A stretch of DNA of 64,000 nucleotides from an uncultured Clostridia bacterium. Its GTDB lineage: Bacteria > Bacillota > Clostridia > TANB77 > CAG-508. Both the position numbers and the translations under genes were made by a program. Positions 47,284 to 56,340 of the stretch are shown here, one piece after another (position 1 is the first letter of the stretch; each line of letters begins with the position of its first letter). The stretch is from the NCBI GenBank assembly GCA_948485625.1, contig CAOMRW010000007.1, positions 12,339 to 76,338 on the forward strand, read 5' to 3'. The notes under the pieces were generated by a model, which did no database searches, was not told the origin of the DNA, and saw only the letters and a list, made by a program, of their open reading frames with translations.

Positions 47284-48921
47284 TTGAACATAAAAAAAGT
47301 AGGGTGCTTATATAGAGTTTCTACACTAAAACAAGTTGAGAAAAACGACATACCAATGCAAAGAATATCATGTGAAAACTTTATAAAATCACAACCTAAT
47401 TGGAAACTAACAAAAGAATATGTTGAATTAGGGGTATCTGGATATAAAATAAGCGAATCAAAAAGAGATGCTTTGCAAGATATGAAAAAAGATGTACAAA
47501 ATAAAAAAATTGACATCTTGCTTGTTTTTATGTTTGATAGAATTGGAAGAAAAGAAGAAGAAACCCCTTTTGTTGTTGAATGGCTGATAGACAGAGGAAT
47601 AGAAGTCTGGTCTGTAAAAGAAGGACAAAGAAAAATTGAAAACAGAGCAGATAAACTAATAAATTATCTTACATACTGGCAAGCAGGAGGAGAAAGTGAA
47701 AAAACATCCATAAGAGTTAGAGAAGTACAAAAACAGATGGCTGAACAGGGAATATTAACATATGGAGGCAAAAGAAATGAACCTTATGGATATAATTTTA
47801 TTAAAAGTGGGATTTTAACAAAAAAAGGAGTAGAAAGGCAGAAACTTATAATTAATCAAAAAGAAGCCGAAATTGTAAAAGATATATTTGAATTGTATGC
47901 CAAAAAAGGATATGGAATAGGAAGAATTGCTAAATATTTAAATGAAAAAGGGATAAAACCTAGAAGAACTGAACTTTGGAGTGTATCAACTGTTGGAGCA
48001 ATGCTTAATAATCCAATATATATGGGGTACCCAGCATATAGAAAGAAAACAACAGTAAATGCTCAGGTTGCAAAAAAACAATCATTCGAAAATTGGATTT
48101 TACCAGAAAAGAAAAGATTAGATATCGCAATTATAAGTGAAGAATTATGGTACGAAGTAAAAAAAATTAGAGATTATAGGAATTTAAAAAATAATATAGA
48201 TAAACAAAATAATGTAGATATAAAACCAAGACAAACGAATTCTAGATTATTGTTTATAGGAATGTGTAAATGTGGTGAATGTGGATATGCTTTTATGACA
48301 TCAGGCTCTAAAAAGAAAAGAAAAAATGGTGAAGTAATAAAATATGATTATTATAGATGTTCAAGTGTAAGAAATTCTAATTTGTGTAATCTTGAAAATA
48401 AAAATATAAGAAAAGAACAATTAGAAGAAGTTGTATTAAAATGCATATATGATTTTTTAGATAGTTTGGAGAAAATGGATTTGTCTAAGGAAATAAAAAA
48501 GAGATTATTGAATAATTCTGGAAATGAGGAAAAACAACTAAAAAGTAGTATAGAACAATTAAAAGAAGTTGAAGAAAATCTTATGGTTTTGAAGAATGAA
48601 GTTATAAAAACTATTACTGGTAAAGGCAACTTTTCAGAGAATTTATTAAATGAACTTATTACTGAAAAAGAAAATCTAAAATTAAAGTTAACTAATAAAA
48701 TTAAAAGTATAGAAAATAAAATAAAACAAAAAAATCTAGATGAGGAAATGTTACAAATTAAAGATAAAATACCTATATGGAAAGAAGAATTTAAAGAAGC
48801 GAATATTGAAGTACAAAAAATGTTGTTGTCTGAAATTATAAAAGAGATTAGAATTTTTAATGATAGATATGAGGTTGACTTTAAAATACAATTAAATGAT
48901 TATATTAATAAAATATTCTGA
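47284..48921 (+). CDS. Large serine recombinase 2 (intact)
   Basis: Site-specific integrase/excisionase. The Ser nucleophile is in KKVGCLYRVSTLKQ, the helix FMFDRIGRKEEETPFVVEW follows, then a recombinase domain (EPYGYNFIKSG, GIGRIAKYLNEKGIKPRR, NPIYMGYPAYR), a zinc ribbon (CKCGECGYAF...YYRCSS...NLCN), and a coiled coil at ~430-520. About 545 residues. TTG at 47284 is chosen because it gives the same MNIKKVGCLYRVS beginning as recombinase 1; AAGGAG lies 13 bases upstream. It starts 4 bases after recombinase 1, like a ccrA/ccrB-type tandem pair. Confidence 0.93.
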   Translation: MNIKKVGCLYRVSTLKQVEKNDIPMQRISCENFIKSQPNWKLTKEYVELGVSGYKISESKRDALQDMKKDVQNKKIDILLVFMFDRIGRKEEETPFVVEWLIDRGIEVWSVKEGQRKIENRADKLINYLTYWQAGGESEKTSIRVREVQKQMAEQGILTYGGKRNEPYGYNFIKSGILTKKGVERQKLIINQKEAEIVKDIFELYAKKGYGIGRIAKYLNEKGIKPRRTELWSVSTVGAMLNNPIYMGYPAYRKKTTVNAQVAKKQSFENWILPEKKRLDIAIISEELWYEVKKIRDYRNLKNNIDKQNNVDIKPRQTNSRLLFIGMCKCGECGYAFMTSGSKKKRKNGEVIKYDYYRCSSVRNSNLCNLENKNIRKEQLEEVVLKCIYDFLDSLEKMDLSKEIKKRLLNNSGNEEKQLKSSIEQLKEVEENLMVLKNEVIKTITGKGNFSENLLNELITEKENLKLKLTNKIKSIENKIKQKNLDEEMLQIKDKIPIWKEEFKEANIEVQKMLLSEIIKEIRIFNDRYEVDFKIQLNDYINKIF

Positions 48922-49023
48922 AAAATATAGAATTTTTAGATTTTTCGGAATATTTTATTAATTTTAATTAAATAATAGTACAAGCTATTTGGTTATAGTT
49001 TTAAAATTTTGAAAAATACATAT

Positions 49024-49031
49024 ACAGGGGT
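49024..49031. other. Right attachment-type repeat (attR side)
   Basis: ACAGGGGT, directly repeated from 35876-35883, marking the right edge of the element and the start of the 5' peroxiredoxin part. Confidence 0.8.
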
Positions 49032-49175
49032 AAAGTCTCCAGGATGACTAAAAAAAACTAACCATTTACCTTTATAATCATTTGAAGAAATAGGACCACA
49101 ACTTGTTATAGCATCAAATTCAGGTGCTTTTTGTCCTATTTTTACATTTCCATTCATCATCAATTCATAATCCAT
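49024..49175 (-). pseudogene. 1-Cys peroxiredoxin, 5' part
   Basis: Begins MDYELMMNGNVKIGQKAPEF and reaches FSHPGDFTPV, the stretch just before the active-site Cys. It then runs into element sequence (YVFFKILKL) and stops at 48993. AGGAGTTTATTT precedes the ATG. The missing remainder, starting at CTTE, is at 35335-35883. The resulting chimeric peptide of 60 residues lacks the catalytic Cys. Confidence 0.95.
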
Positions 49176-49358
49176 AAATAAACTCCTTTCATAGTTTGAT
49201 ATATAATATTAGAACTTTTAAATAAATGTTACAAGATATCTAGATTTTTCTTGAAATTAACATAAATTTGTGAGAATATAGATATATCATCGTATATACG
49301 ATAAATAATAAGTAGTGATTCATTTCTCGTAAAACAATTGTAAAGGAGGAATAATATT

Positions 49359-49718
49359 ATGATGTATATTGAAATTGACGATTTAGTTGGAAATGCTTTT
49401 ATCCCATATTTGCAACAAACAGGTAAACGCACACTGTCTTTAAAGAAGATTAATGAATTTGCAACAAACGTTGTAAACTATCTAAATGAAAAAGACGAAA
49501 ATGCGTGTCTAAGATTATCAAGAAATCGGACAAATAATTTTTTCTATGAAAATTCCAATTTATTTAAATTGGATGAAGATGGAGAGGAGAAGAAAGTAGT
49601 ATTAGCTGATGAGATAACAGATAGTTACTTAATAAAACGATTTTCAGGATATTTAAGTCTATCAGTATTATTAGCATTTAGAAATACTGAAAATACTAAA
49701 ATTTTATTTGAAGAGTAA
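49359..49718 (+). CDS. Hypothetical protein, 119 residues
   Basis: I do not recognise the family. Soluble; MMYIEIDDLVGNAFIPYLQQ, then LSLKKINEFATNVVNYL, NRTNNFFYE and a C-terminal YLIKRFSGYLSLSVLLAFRNTE. Strong AAAGGAGG before the ATG. It lies just beyond the right end of the mobile element in the original chromosome, upstream of a small acidic protein. Confidence 0.65.
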   Translation: MMYIEIDDLVGNAFIPYLQQTGKRTLSLKKINEFATNVVNYLNEKDENACLRLSRNRTNNFFYENSNLFKLDEDGEEKKVVLADEITDSYLIKRFSGYLSLSVLLAFRNTENTKILFEE

Positions 49719-49802
49719 TACATCTAAGTATTGCATTTTTTATGTAAATTTGCTAAAATATATTTAGGTTATATTTGGAAATCCAAAAAGTTTTAGTTTA
49801 AA

Positions 49803-49824
49803 TCTTGGAGGATTGCCTCCAAGA
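49803..49824 (+). promoter_or_regulatory. Hairpin in 5' leader of the acidic protein gene
   Basis: TCTTGGAGG / CCTCCAAGA with an ATTG loop, ending 22 bases before the start codon. It could act as an attenuator or sequester a Shine-Dalgarno-like GGAGG; there is no T run after it. Confidence 0.45.
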
Positions 49825-49846
49825 TATTATCAAGGAGGAAAAAATA

Positions 49847-50107
49847 ATGGCAAGAAGAACAGAAAAACAATGCTTCCAGAGAGAATATGAGAAATACTTA
49901 ATGGAGGAAATGGAAGAAGAGGAACGGCTTTGGGATGAGGAATGTGCATACTGGGAGCAGGAAAGGGATTATGAAGAGTATAGAGCAGAACAAAGAGAAC
50001 TAGAAAGGCTTGAGCAGGAGGCACAACTAGAAGCAGAATATGCTGATATGGAATTTCTTAGCTGGCTGTGTTCTGATGACTTTTTGGAAGAATGCTTATG
50101 TCCATAA
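49847..50107 (+). CDS. Small acidic, Glu-rich protein, 86 residues
   Basis: ATG at 49847 follows AAGGAGG. Nearly half of the middle region is Glu, in a probable long helix (EEMEEEERLWDEE, YEEYRAEQRELERLEQEA), ending in FLSWLCSDDFLEECLCP. The base composition is visibly richer in GC than the surroundings, suggesting a different history. A terminator lies 30 bases after the stop. Function unknown. Confidence 0.6.
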   Translation: MARRTEKQCFQREYEKYLMEEMEEEERLWDEECAYWEQERDYEEYRAEQRELERLEQEAQLEAEYADMEFLSWLCSDDFLEECLCP

Positions 50108-50135
50108 TTGCATAACCAGCAGAGAATAGGTAATA

Positions 50136-50168
50136 AAAAATAATCATCCATAAGGATGGTTATTTTTT
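50136..50168 (+). terminator. Intrinsic terminator
   Basis: AAAATAATCATCC / GGATGGTTATTTT stem with T run; it may serve both convergent genes. Confidence 0.8.
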
Positions 50169-50192
50169 ATCTATATAAAATTGTATTAATTT

Positions 50193-51944
50193 TCAAACAG
50201 ACGGATTAACATTCAAAGTTTTATTATTAGTATATATAACCATACCAGGCTTAGATCCAGATGGCTTTTTAACATACTTAACTTCACAATAATCCACAGG
50301 AACATTAGAAGAATTTTTTGCTTTGCTATAGAATGCAGAAATCTGAGCGACTTTGATTAATAAAGCATTATCAGGATAAGGCAAATTATTATCAAGTCTA
50401 AGTATAGTATGACTACCATGAAAATCTTTAGTATGGAACCATATATCATTTTTATTAGCATATTTTAAAGTCAAATAATCATTTTCTTTATTATTTCTAC
50501 CAACTAAAACAGTATAGCCATCAATAGAATATTTAATAGGATTAAATGAAACAGTTTTATTTTTAGTAAGCTTAGATTTTTTAATTTTAGATTTTTTCGA
50601 ATTAGATATATTATTTGATTTTGAAGTTTTTTCTTTAAAGATATCATTTTCAGAAATTTCCTCAAAAATTTCTGTAACTTCTTCTAAAGTAGAACAATTT
50701 TCTAATTCATAAACAACACTTTCAATATAATTTAATTCTTTTAATGTTTCTTCTTTCTGCTCAGAAACTATTTCTAAAGCATTTTTCAATTTTGAATATT
50801 TTTTAAAAAATCTTTTAGCATTTATGCTAGGCAAAAAACGTTTATCTAATTTTATTAAAATTTTATTATTATTATCATAATAATTTTCCAATTCAATTTC
50901 TTCTAAGTTTCTATTAGGAATTCTATATAAATTAGCTGTTATAAGTTCACCATAGATTCTATATTTATCCATATCATCACATTCATGCAATTTTTCATTT
51001 ATATTTGATAATCTCTTATTATATTTTTTTAAAGTTTCTAATATTAACCTTAATAATGTATTTCTATAATTTTTAAAAGATTCATTTGTTTCTTTATTAA
51101 AATAGAAATCATCTATAAAGAAATTTAAATTAAAAATGTTATCAGTATTAGATTTTGACATTGATAAAAAATAATCTTTTATAATACCTTTATCATTTTC
51201 AACATATTCAAACTGTAAATTATTTGTACCAATATTATTGATAATTTCATTTATATAATTAAAAATAATTTCTAAGGTTAAGCTATTCAATTCTTTTATC
51301 TCTAATTTTTTAATAATAGAATATATAAAATTTTTAGATATACCATTAAATGTATTTGAAATTTCACTAGGCAAATCATCAATATATTTTATATTTAAAT
51401 TATTTTTAAAATCTTCAAAATCCTTTAATTCCAAGAAACTAATTTTATTTGATGTAGGAAAACTATATTTTGTATGTGGTAATATATCTCTATAATTTTC
51501 ATCATTTTCTTTTATATGTCTTAAACTATCAATTATTATATTAGTATCATCTAGTAATATGACATTACTATGTTTTCCCATTAATTCAATAATTAACTTT
51601 TTTGAAATAATATCATCTATTTCATCAAATCCCTCGAATTCTATTACTATTAATCTTTCTAAATCAAATGTAATTATATTTTTAAGTTTTAGACCTATTA
51701 AATTTTTGCGTAGTAACATACAAAAATTAGGAGCAATCTGAGGATTGGGCTTTGAATTAGTTGTTAGATTTATTCTACAATTTTGAGATTCTATACATAT
51801 ATTTAAAGCATAATTTTTTTTATCTAAATACAAACCTAATACTATTTCATTTTTACTAGGTTGAAATATTTTATCAATTCTTGCACCACATAGGTCTAAA
51901 AGTTCTGTTGTAATTGCTTTTGTTACAATTCCATCAAATGCCAT
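50193..51944 (-). CDS. rqcH: RqcH (NFACT/FbpA-like) ribosome quality-control protein
   Basis: Bacterial homologue of Rqc2, which adds Ala tails to nascent chains on stalled 50S subunits. MAFDGIVTKAITTEL, RIDKIFQPSKNEIVLGLY and NLTTNSKPNPQIAPNFCMLLRKNL form the NFACT-N domain. A long coiled coil is in the middle. The NFACT-R domain is near the end (GYTVLVGRNNKENDYLTLKYANKNDIWFHTKDFHGSH). Start at 51944 is preferred to upstream ATGs. The C-terminus ends in VNPSV and looks slightly short. Confidence 0.92.
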   Translation of the reverse strand: MAFDGIVTKAITTELLDLCGARIDKIFQPSKNEIVLGLYLDKKNYALNICIESQNCRINLTTNSKPNPQIAPNFCMLLRKNLIGLKLKNIITFDLERLIVIEFEGFDEIDDIISKKLIIELMGKHSNVILLDDTNIIIDSLRHIKENDENYRDILPHTKYSFPTSNKISFLELKDFEDFKNNLNIKYIDDLPSEISNTFNGISKNFIYSIIKKLEIKELNSLTLEIIFNYINEIINNIGTNNLQFEYVENDKGIIKDYFLSMSKSNTDNIFNLNFFIDDFYFNKETNESFKNYRNTLLRLILETLKKYNKRLSNINEKLHECDDMDKYRIYGELITANLYRIPNRNLEEIELENYYDNNNKILIKLDKRFLPSINAKRFFKKYSKLKNALEIVSEQKEETLKELNYIESVVYELENCSTLEEVTEIFEEISENDIFKEKTSKSNNISNSKKSKIKKSKLTKNKTVSFNPIKYSIDGYTVLVGRNNKENDYLTLKYANKNDIWFHTKDFHGSHTILRLDNNLPYPDNALLIKVAQISAFYSKAKNSSNVPVDYCEVKYVKKPSGSKPGMVIYTNNKTLNVNPSV

Positions 51945-52101
51945 TAAAATCATCTCTTTTCTAATTTTTATATATGATATCATAAATTTTGAGAATGTTC
52001 AAATTACTGGATAAAGTTGTACACATATTTTTATTGCAAATAAATTGATTTTCTAAATTTTATATAGTAAAATAAGTTTAGAAAAAGAGAGGGGTATATA
52101 T

Positions 52102-53991
52102 ATGAGTAAAATTAAAAAAATGCTATATATAATAATATTTGCATTGATGATATTACTGATTGGGACAGTAAAGTCAAATGCAGGGGATTTAAGTTTAAGC
52201 AATCTAGATTTTGAAGTACAAATAAATAGTGATGGAAGTATGAATGTTACAGAAACATGGGATATTTATATAAAACAAACAAACACACTATATAAAAGTT
52301 TTAAAACAGACTCTAGTAAATATTCAAAAATAACAGATGTATCAGTAAAAGAGATAACAAATGGAAAAGAAAATGCTTTTATAAAAACTAACAATTGGGC
52401 ATATCATGTAAGTAAAAATCGTTATTATGGAACAAAAAATGAAGATGGAGATTTTGAAATTGGATGGGGAGTTGGACTAGATAATTCAAGTGGAAGAAGA
52501 AAATATAAGATATCATATAAAGTACAAGATGTTATAACGAAATATAATGATTACTCTGAATTATATTGGCAATTTGTAGGTGAAAATTTTGAGATTAATT
52601 CTAATAAGATAACAGGGACAATTTATTTACCATCAAATGTACAAGATATTAATAATATTAAAGTTTGGGGACATACAAGAGATTTAAATGGAACTATATA
52701 TGCAACAGATACAAATAAAATAGAATTTGAAGTAACAAATTATAGAAGCGGTAGATATGTAGAAATAAGGACATTATTTCCAACAGAATTAATAACTACC
52801 TCAACTAAAGTGAAAGACAAAGAAATATTGCAAACTGCAATAAATGAAGAAACAAAATGGGCAGACAAAGCAAATGCTAGAAGAGAAAGAAATGAATTTT
52901 TAAAAAAAGCGATTCCACTTATTATAATTGGAGTATATGTGATAATTAATGTATTATTAATTGTAGTTTATTTAAGAAAAACATTAAAATATATACAAAA
53001 AAACAAACAATTAAAAAAATACAAACCAACACAATTATTACAATACTATAGAGAATTACCAGATGAAAAAGCAACACCAGGAGAAGCTGTAAAAACTTTA
53101 AATATAGATGTTGAAGCTTTTACGCCTATGAATTTTGGAAAAATATTTTCTGCTACAATGTTAGATTTATCATTAAGAGGTTTTTTAGAAATAAAACAGG
53201 AAAAAAATCAAAAAGGAAAAGATACAATAAAAATAAAAATCTTAAAAGAAGCAAATGAACAAATTAAAGCAGATGAAATGGAAATAATGAAAATTGTAAA
53301 AAGTGCAACACAAGAAAAAGAAATATTAACATTAAAAGAACTAGAAAAATATATTAAAAATCATCCAACAAAAATAGAAAATTTATTAAAAAATACTTAT
53401 AATAATGTCAATAAGCAACTTATAGATGAAGAAATAATAGATAAAGAAGAACAAAAAGAATATAAAAAATATAAAAATAGTCAAATAGGATATATAGTAT
53501 CAATAATATTTTTGTTATGCTTTACATTAATTGCATTTATAATTCCAATAATTATATTTATAGTTAATGCAGTGTTATGTGGAAAAATATGTGAAAAAAT
53601 AAATGTATTAACACAAAAAGGTATAGACAAGCAAGAAGAATGGAAAGGCTTAAAAAAATATATGGAAGATTTTTCTATGTTAGACAGAAGAGAAGTACCA
53701 GAATTAGTTATTTGGGAAAGATACTTAGTTTATGCAACAGCATTTGGAATTGCAGATAAAGTAATAAAACAATTAAAAATAGTATATCCAAACTTAGATG
53801 AAATGACAAATGGATTAGCAACATTCACATATATGAACTTAATGATTAATACAGACTTTAGTTCAAGCTTTACAAAAGCAATAAACACTTCAATGGCCTC
53901 AGCATACTCTTCAGGATCAGGCTCAGGAGGAGGATTCTCTGGTGGAGGAGGATTTGGCCGGTGGCCGGTGGTGGCGGAGGCCGGAAGATAA
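52102..53991 (+). CDS. DUF2207 membrane protein with disturbed Gly-rich tail
   Basis: Signal peptide 1-27, then the DUF2207 domain (LSNLDFEVQINSDGSMNVTETWDI), a membrane helix at ~272-292, a cytoplasmic region, and more helices at ~465-490. The tail has SSGSGSGGGFSGGGGFG, as in many relatives, but then changes to RWPVVAEAGR. If the three GGCCGG sequences in 53954-53985 each had one C less, the tail would read as poly-Gly and end at the same stop. The stop TAA abuts repeat 53992. Function unknown. Confidence 0.82.
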   Translation: MSKIKKMLYIIIFALMILLIGTVKSNAGDLSLSNLDFEVQINSDGSMNVTETWDIYIKQTNTLYKSFKTDSSKYSKITDVSVKEITNGKENAFIKTNNWAYHVSKNRYYGTKNEDGDFEIGWGVGLDNSSGRRKYKISYKVQDVITKYNDYSELYWQFVGENFEINSNKITGTIYLPSNVQDINNIKVWGHTRDLNGTIYATDTNKIEFEVTNYRSGRYVEIRTLFPTELITTSTKVKDKEILQTAINEETKWADKANARRERNEFLKKAIPLIIIGVYVIINVLLIVVYLRKTLKYIQKNKQLKKYKPTQLLQYYRELPDEKATPGEAVKTLNIDVEAFTPMNFGKIFSATMLDLSLRGFLEIKQEKNQKGKDTIKIKILKEANEQIKADEMEIMKIVKSATQEKEILTLKELEKYIKNHPTKIENLLKNTYNNVNKQLIDEEIIDKEEQKEYKKYKNSQIGYIVSIIFLLCFTLIAFIIPIIIFIVNAVLCGKICEKINVLTQKGIDKQEEWKGLKKYMEDFSMLDRREVPELVIWERYLVYATAFGIADKVIKQLKIVYPNLDEMTNGLATFTYMNLMINTDFSSSFTKAINTSMASAYSSGSGSGGGFSGGGGFGRWPVVAEAGR

Positions 53992-54040
53992 TGTCCCAAA
54001 GGGACGTTTCTTTTGGGACATTTTTGTCCCATTGGGGACA
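53992..54040. repeat. 49-bp palindromic repeat, family 2, copy B
   Basis: Exact reverse complement of 14419-14467. It begins directly after the stop of the DUF2207 gene. Confidence 0.9.
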
Positions 54041-54169
54041 CATATGCAATTGTACTTTTGAAAGTAATAAATTTTATATTGAATATTTTATAAGTGAAAA
54101 TGGAAATTATATGTATAAATTTTGTACTATATTTTCCATTTTTTATTTATTAAATTTTTATTACAATAA

Positions 54170-54198
54170 TTGACTAAAAAACGTAAATAGTATAGAAT
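54170..54198 (+). promoter_or_regulatory. der operon promoter
   Basis: TTGACT, 17 bases, TAGAAT, 85 bases before the der start. Confidence 0.6.
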
Positions 54199-54282
54199 AT
54201 CAATAAAAGAAAATATAAAATAAAATATAGAATGAAATCTCATAAATACTTTGTATAATGAGATATAAAGAAAGGAAACAAT

Positions 54283-55611
54283 ATGTCAAAACCAATAGTA
54301 GCAATAATAGGAAAGCCAAATGTAGGGAAATCAACATTTTTTAATTATTTGGCAGGAAGTAGAATATCAATAGTGCAAGATACACCAGGAGTTACAAGAG
54401 ATAGAATTTATGCAGAAACAAATTGGCGTGGAAGAAAATTTACTTTAGTAGATACAGGAGGGATAGAACCAGACTCAGATGATATAATTTTATCTCAAAT
54501 GAGAGAACAAGCGAATTTAGCAGTATCAATGGCAGATGTAATAATATTTTTAACAGATATAAGGCAAGGAGTTACAGCAGCAGATAGAGAAATTGCGTTA
54601 ATGTTAAAAAAATCTGGAAAGCCAATAGTTTTAGTTTGTAATAAAGCAGATAATTATGATAAAGATAGTCAGCAAGCATATGAATTTTATAATTTAGGAA
54701 TAGGAGAACCATTTCCAATTTCAGCAACAAATGCACTTGGGATAGGAGATGTGTTAGATGAAGTATACGAACATTTTCCTGAAAAAGATGAATCAGAAGA
54801 TGAAGAGGACATAGTAAAAGTTGCAGTAATAGGAAAGCCAAATGTAGGAAAATCATCTTTGATAAATAAAATATTAGGCGAAAGAAGAACAATTGTAAGT
54901 AATATTGCAGGAACAACAAGAGATGCAATAGATTCTCCTTTTGAAAATGAACATGGAAAATATGTTTTAATAGATACAGCAGGTATAAGAAAGAAGAGTA
55001 AAGTAAATGAATCTATTGAAAAATATAGTGTAATGAGAAGTTTATTAGCTGTTGAAAGAGCAGATGTATGTTTAATGATGATTGATGCAAATGATGGGGT
55101 AACAGACCAAGATGCTAAAATAGCAGGGGAAGCACATGAAGCAGGAAAAGGAGTAATAATAGTTGTAAATAAATGGGATGAATATGAGAAGACAACAGGA
55201 ACTCTAGAAAAATACAAAAAAGAAGTTTATGAAAAATTATCATATCTATCATATGCACCAATTATATTTATATCAGCTAAAACAGGGCAAAGAGTTGATA
55301 AATTATTTGATATGATAAATAATGTTGCAAAACAAAATGCGTTAAGAGTATCTACATCAGTATTGAATCAGGTAATAAATGAAGCAATAGCAATTGTTCA
55401 ACCGCCAACAGATAAAGGAAAAAGATTAAAGATATATTATGGAACACAAGCATCTACAAAACCACCAACATTTGTTATTTTTGTAAATAATAAAGATTTA
55501 TTTCATTTTTCATATCAAAGATATTTAATTAATCAAATAAGAAAAGAATTCGGATTAGAAGGAACACCTGTAAGAATTATAGCAAGAGAGAAAAATGAAA
55601 AAGATATTTGA
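54283..55611 (+). CDS. der: Der (EngA) tandem GTPase
   Basis: Ribosome-assembly GTPase with two G domains. G1 motifs are GKPNVGKST (~8) and GKPNVGKSS (~186); G3 DTGG and DTAG; G4 NKAD and NKWD. The C-terminal KH-like domain is seen (IYYGTQASTKPPTFVIFVNNKDLFHFSYQRYL). Full length, 442 residues. First gene of der-plsY-gpsA. Confidence 0.97.
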   Translation: MSKPIVAIIGKPNVGKSTFFNYLAGSRISIVQDTPGVTRDRIYAETNWRGRKFTLVDTGGIEPDSDDIILSQMREQANLAVSMADVIIFLTDIRQGVTAADREIALMLKKSGKPIVLVCNKADNYDKDSQQAYEFYNLGIGEPFPISATNALGIGDVLDEVYEHFPEKDESEDEEDIVKVAVIGKPNVGKSSLINKILGERRTIVSNIAGTTRDAIDSPFENEHGKYVLIDTAGIRKKSKVNESIEKYSVMRSLLAVERADVCLMMIDANDGVTDQDAKIAGEAHEAGKGVIIVVNKWDEYEKTTGTLEKYKKEVYEKLSYLSYAPIIFISAKTGQRVDKLFDMINNVAKQNALRVSTSVLNQVINEAIAIVQPPTDKGKRLKIYYGTQASTKPPTFVIFVNNKDLFHFSYQRYLINQIRKEFGLEGTPVRIIAREKNEKDI

Positions 55612-55627
55612 GAATAAAAATAATATC

Positions 55628-55642
55628 TGTCCATTTTGGACA
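55628..55642. repeat. Small TGTCC/GGACA palindrome
   Basis: TGTCCATTTTGGACA, in the gap between der and plsY; a solo element similar to family 2 arms. Confidence 0.4.
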
Positions 55643-55671
55643 AATGTTTTTATATAAAAGGAGGAATAAAT

Positions 55672-56316
55672 ATGGTAGTCTATATAATTATGGCAATAAT
55701 AGCTTATTTAATAGGAAGTATAAACTTTTCAATTATCATTAGTAAAAAAGTAGCAGGATTTGACGTAAGAGAAAAAGGAAGTGGAAATGCAGGTACTACT
55801 AATATGCTACGTTCAGTAGGAAAAGGAGCAGCAGCGATTACATTAATATGTGACATTTTAAAAGGTGTAGTATCTATACTTATAGCATTATTAGCTGGTA
55901 ATATAATAAAAGATTTAGATAAAGAGTTACTTATACAAATTGCAGGAATAGCAGTTGTCATTGGTCACACTTTTCCAATTTTCTTTGGATTTAAAGGTGG
56001 AAAAGGTGTTGCTACATCATTAGGTGTTTTACTTATGAGTAATTGGCAAATAGGATTAATTTGTTTAGTATTTGCTTTGGTATTAATAGTTTTAACAAGA
56101 ATGGTATCACTAGGGTCTTGTTCTGCTGCTATCTTATTTCCAGTATTGACATTATTTATTAATGAACATTATATGGTTTTATCAGATGGAAAAAGTGGTA
56201 ATGTATATTTTATATATAGTGTAATATTAGCAATAGTTGTTTTATATAATCATAGAAGTAATATAAAAAGAATGATGAATGGGACTGAAAATAGAATAAG
56301 CTTTAGCAAAAAATAA
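55672..56316 (+). CDS. plsY: Glycerol-3-phosphate acyltransferase PlsY
   Basis: Membrane acyltransferase that uses acyl-phosphate to acylate glycerol-3-phosphate, starting phospholipid synthesis. About six helices; GSGNAGTTNMLRSVGK, GHTFPIFFGFKGGKGVATSLG and YNHRSNIKRMMNGTENR are the family motifs. Start at 55672 after AAAGGAGG. Next to gpsA, which makes its substrate. Confidence 0.95.
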   Translation: MVVYIIMAIIAYLIGSINFSIIISKKVAGFDVREKGSGNAGTTNMLRSVGKGAAAITLICDILKGVVSILIALLAGNIIKDLDKELLIQIAGIAVVIGHTFPIFFGFKGGKGVATSLGVLLMSNWQIGLICLVFALVLIVLTRMVSLGSCSAAILFPVLTLFINEHYMVLSDGKSGNVYFIYSVILAIVVLYNHRSNIKRMMNGTENRISFSKK

Positions 56317-56340
56317 ATTTTCGTGAAGGAGTAAATAAAA

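Larger units (their letters stand above)
35876..49031. mobile_element. About 13.1-kb serine-recombinase integrative element inserted in a peroxiredoxin gene
   Basis: The two halves of one peroxiredoxin gene lie on either side. The joins are marked by the direct repeat ACAGGGGT at 35876 and 49024, giving a 13,148-bp insertion. Inside, in order: a promoter, a cohesin-dockerin protein, a giant M26-like protease, a REPIN copy, a small protein, and two tandem large serine recombinases next to the right end. No conjugation, replication or phage structural genes are seen, so it is a small integrative or mobilisable element carrying cargo. Confidence 0.9.

Noticed and set aside
49359..50107. The two small genes as cargo of the 13-kb element
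   Set aside because: They lie beyond the right repeat and the 5' part of the peroxiredoxin gene, so they are outside the element.
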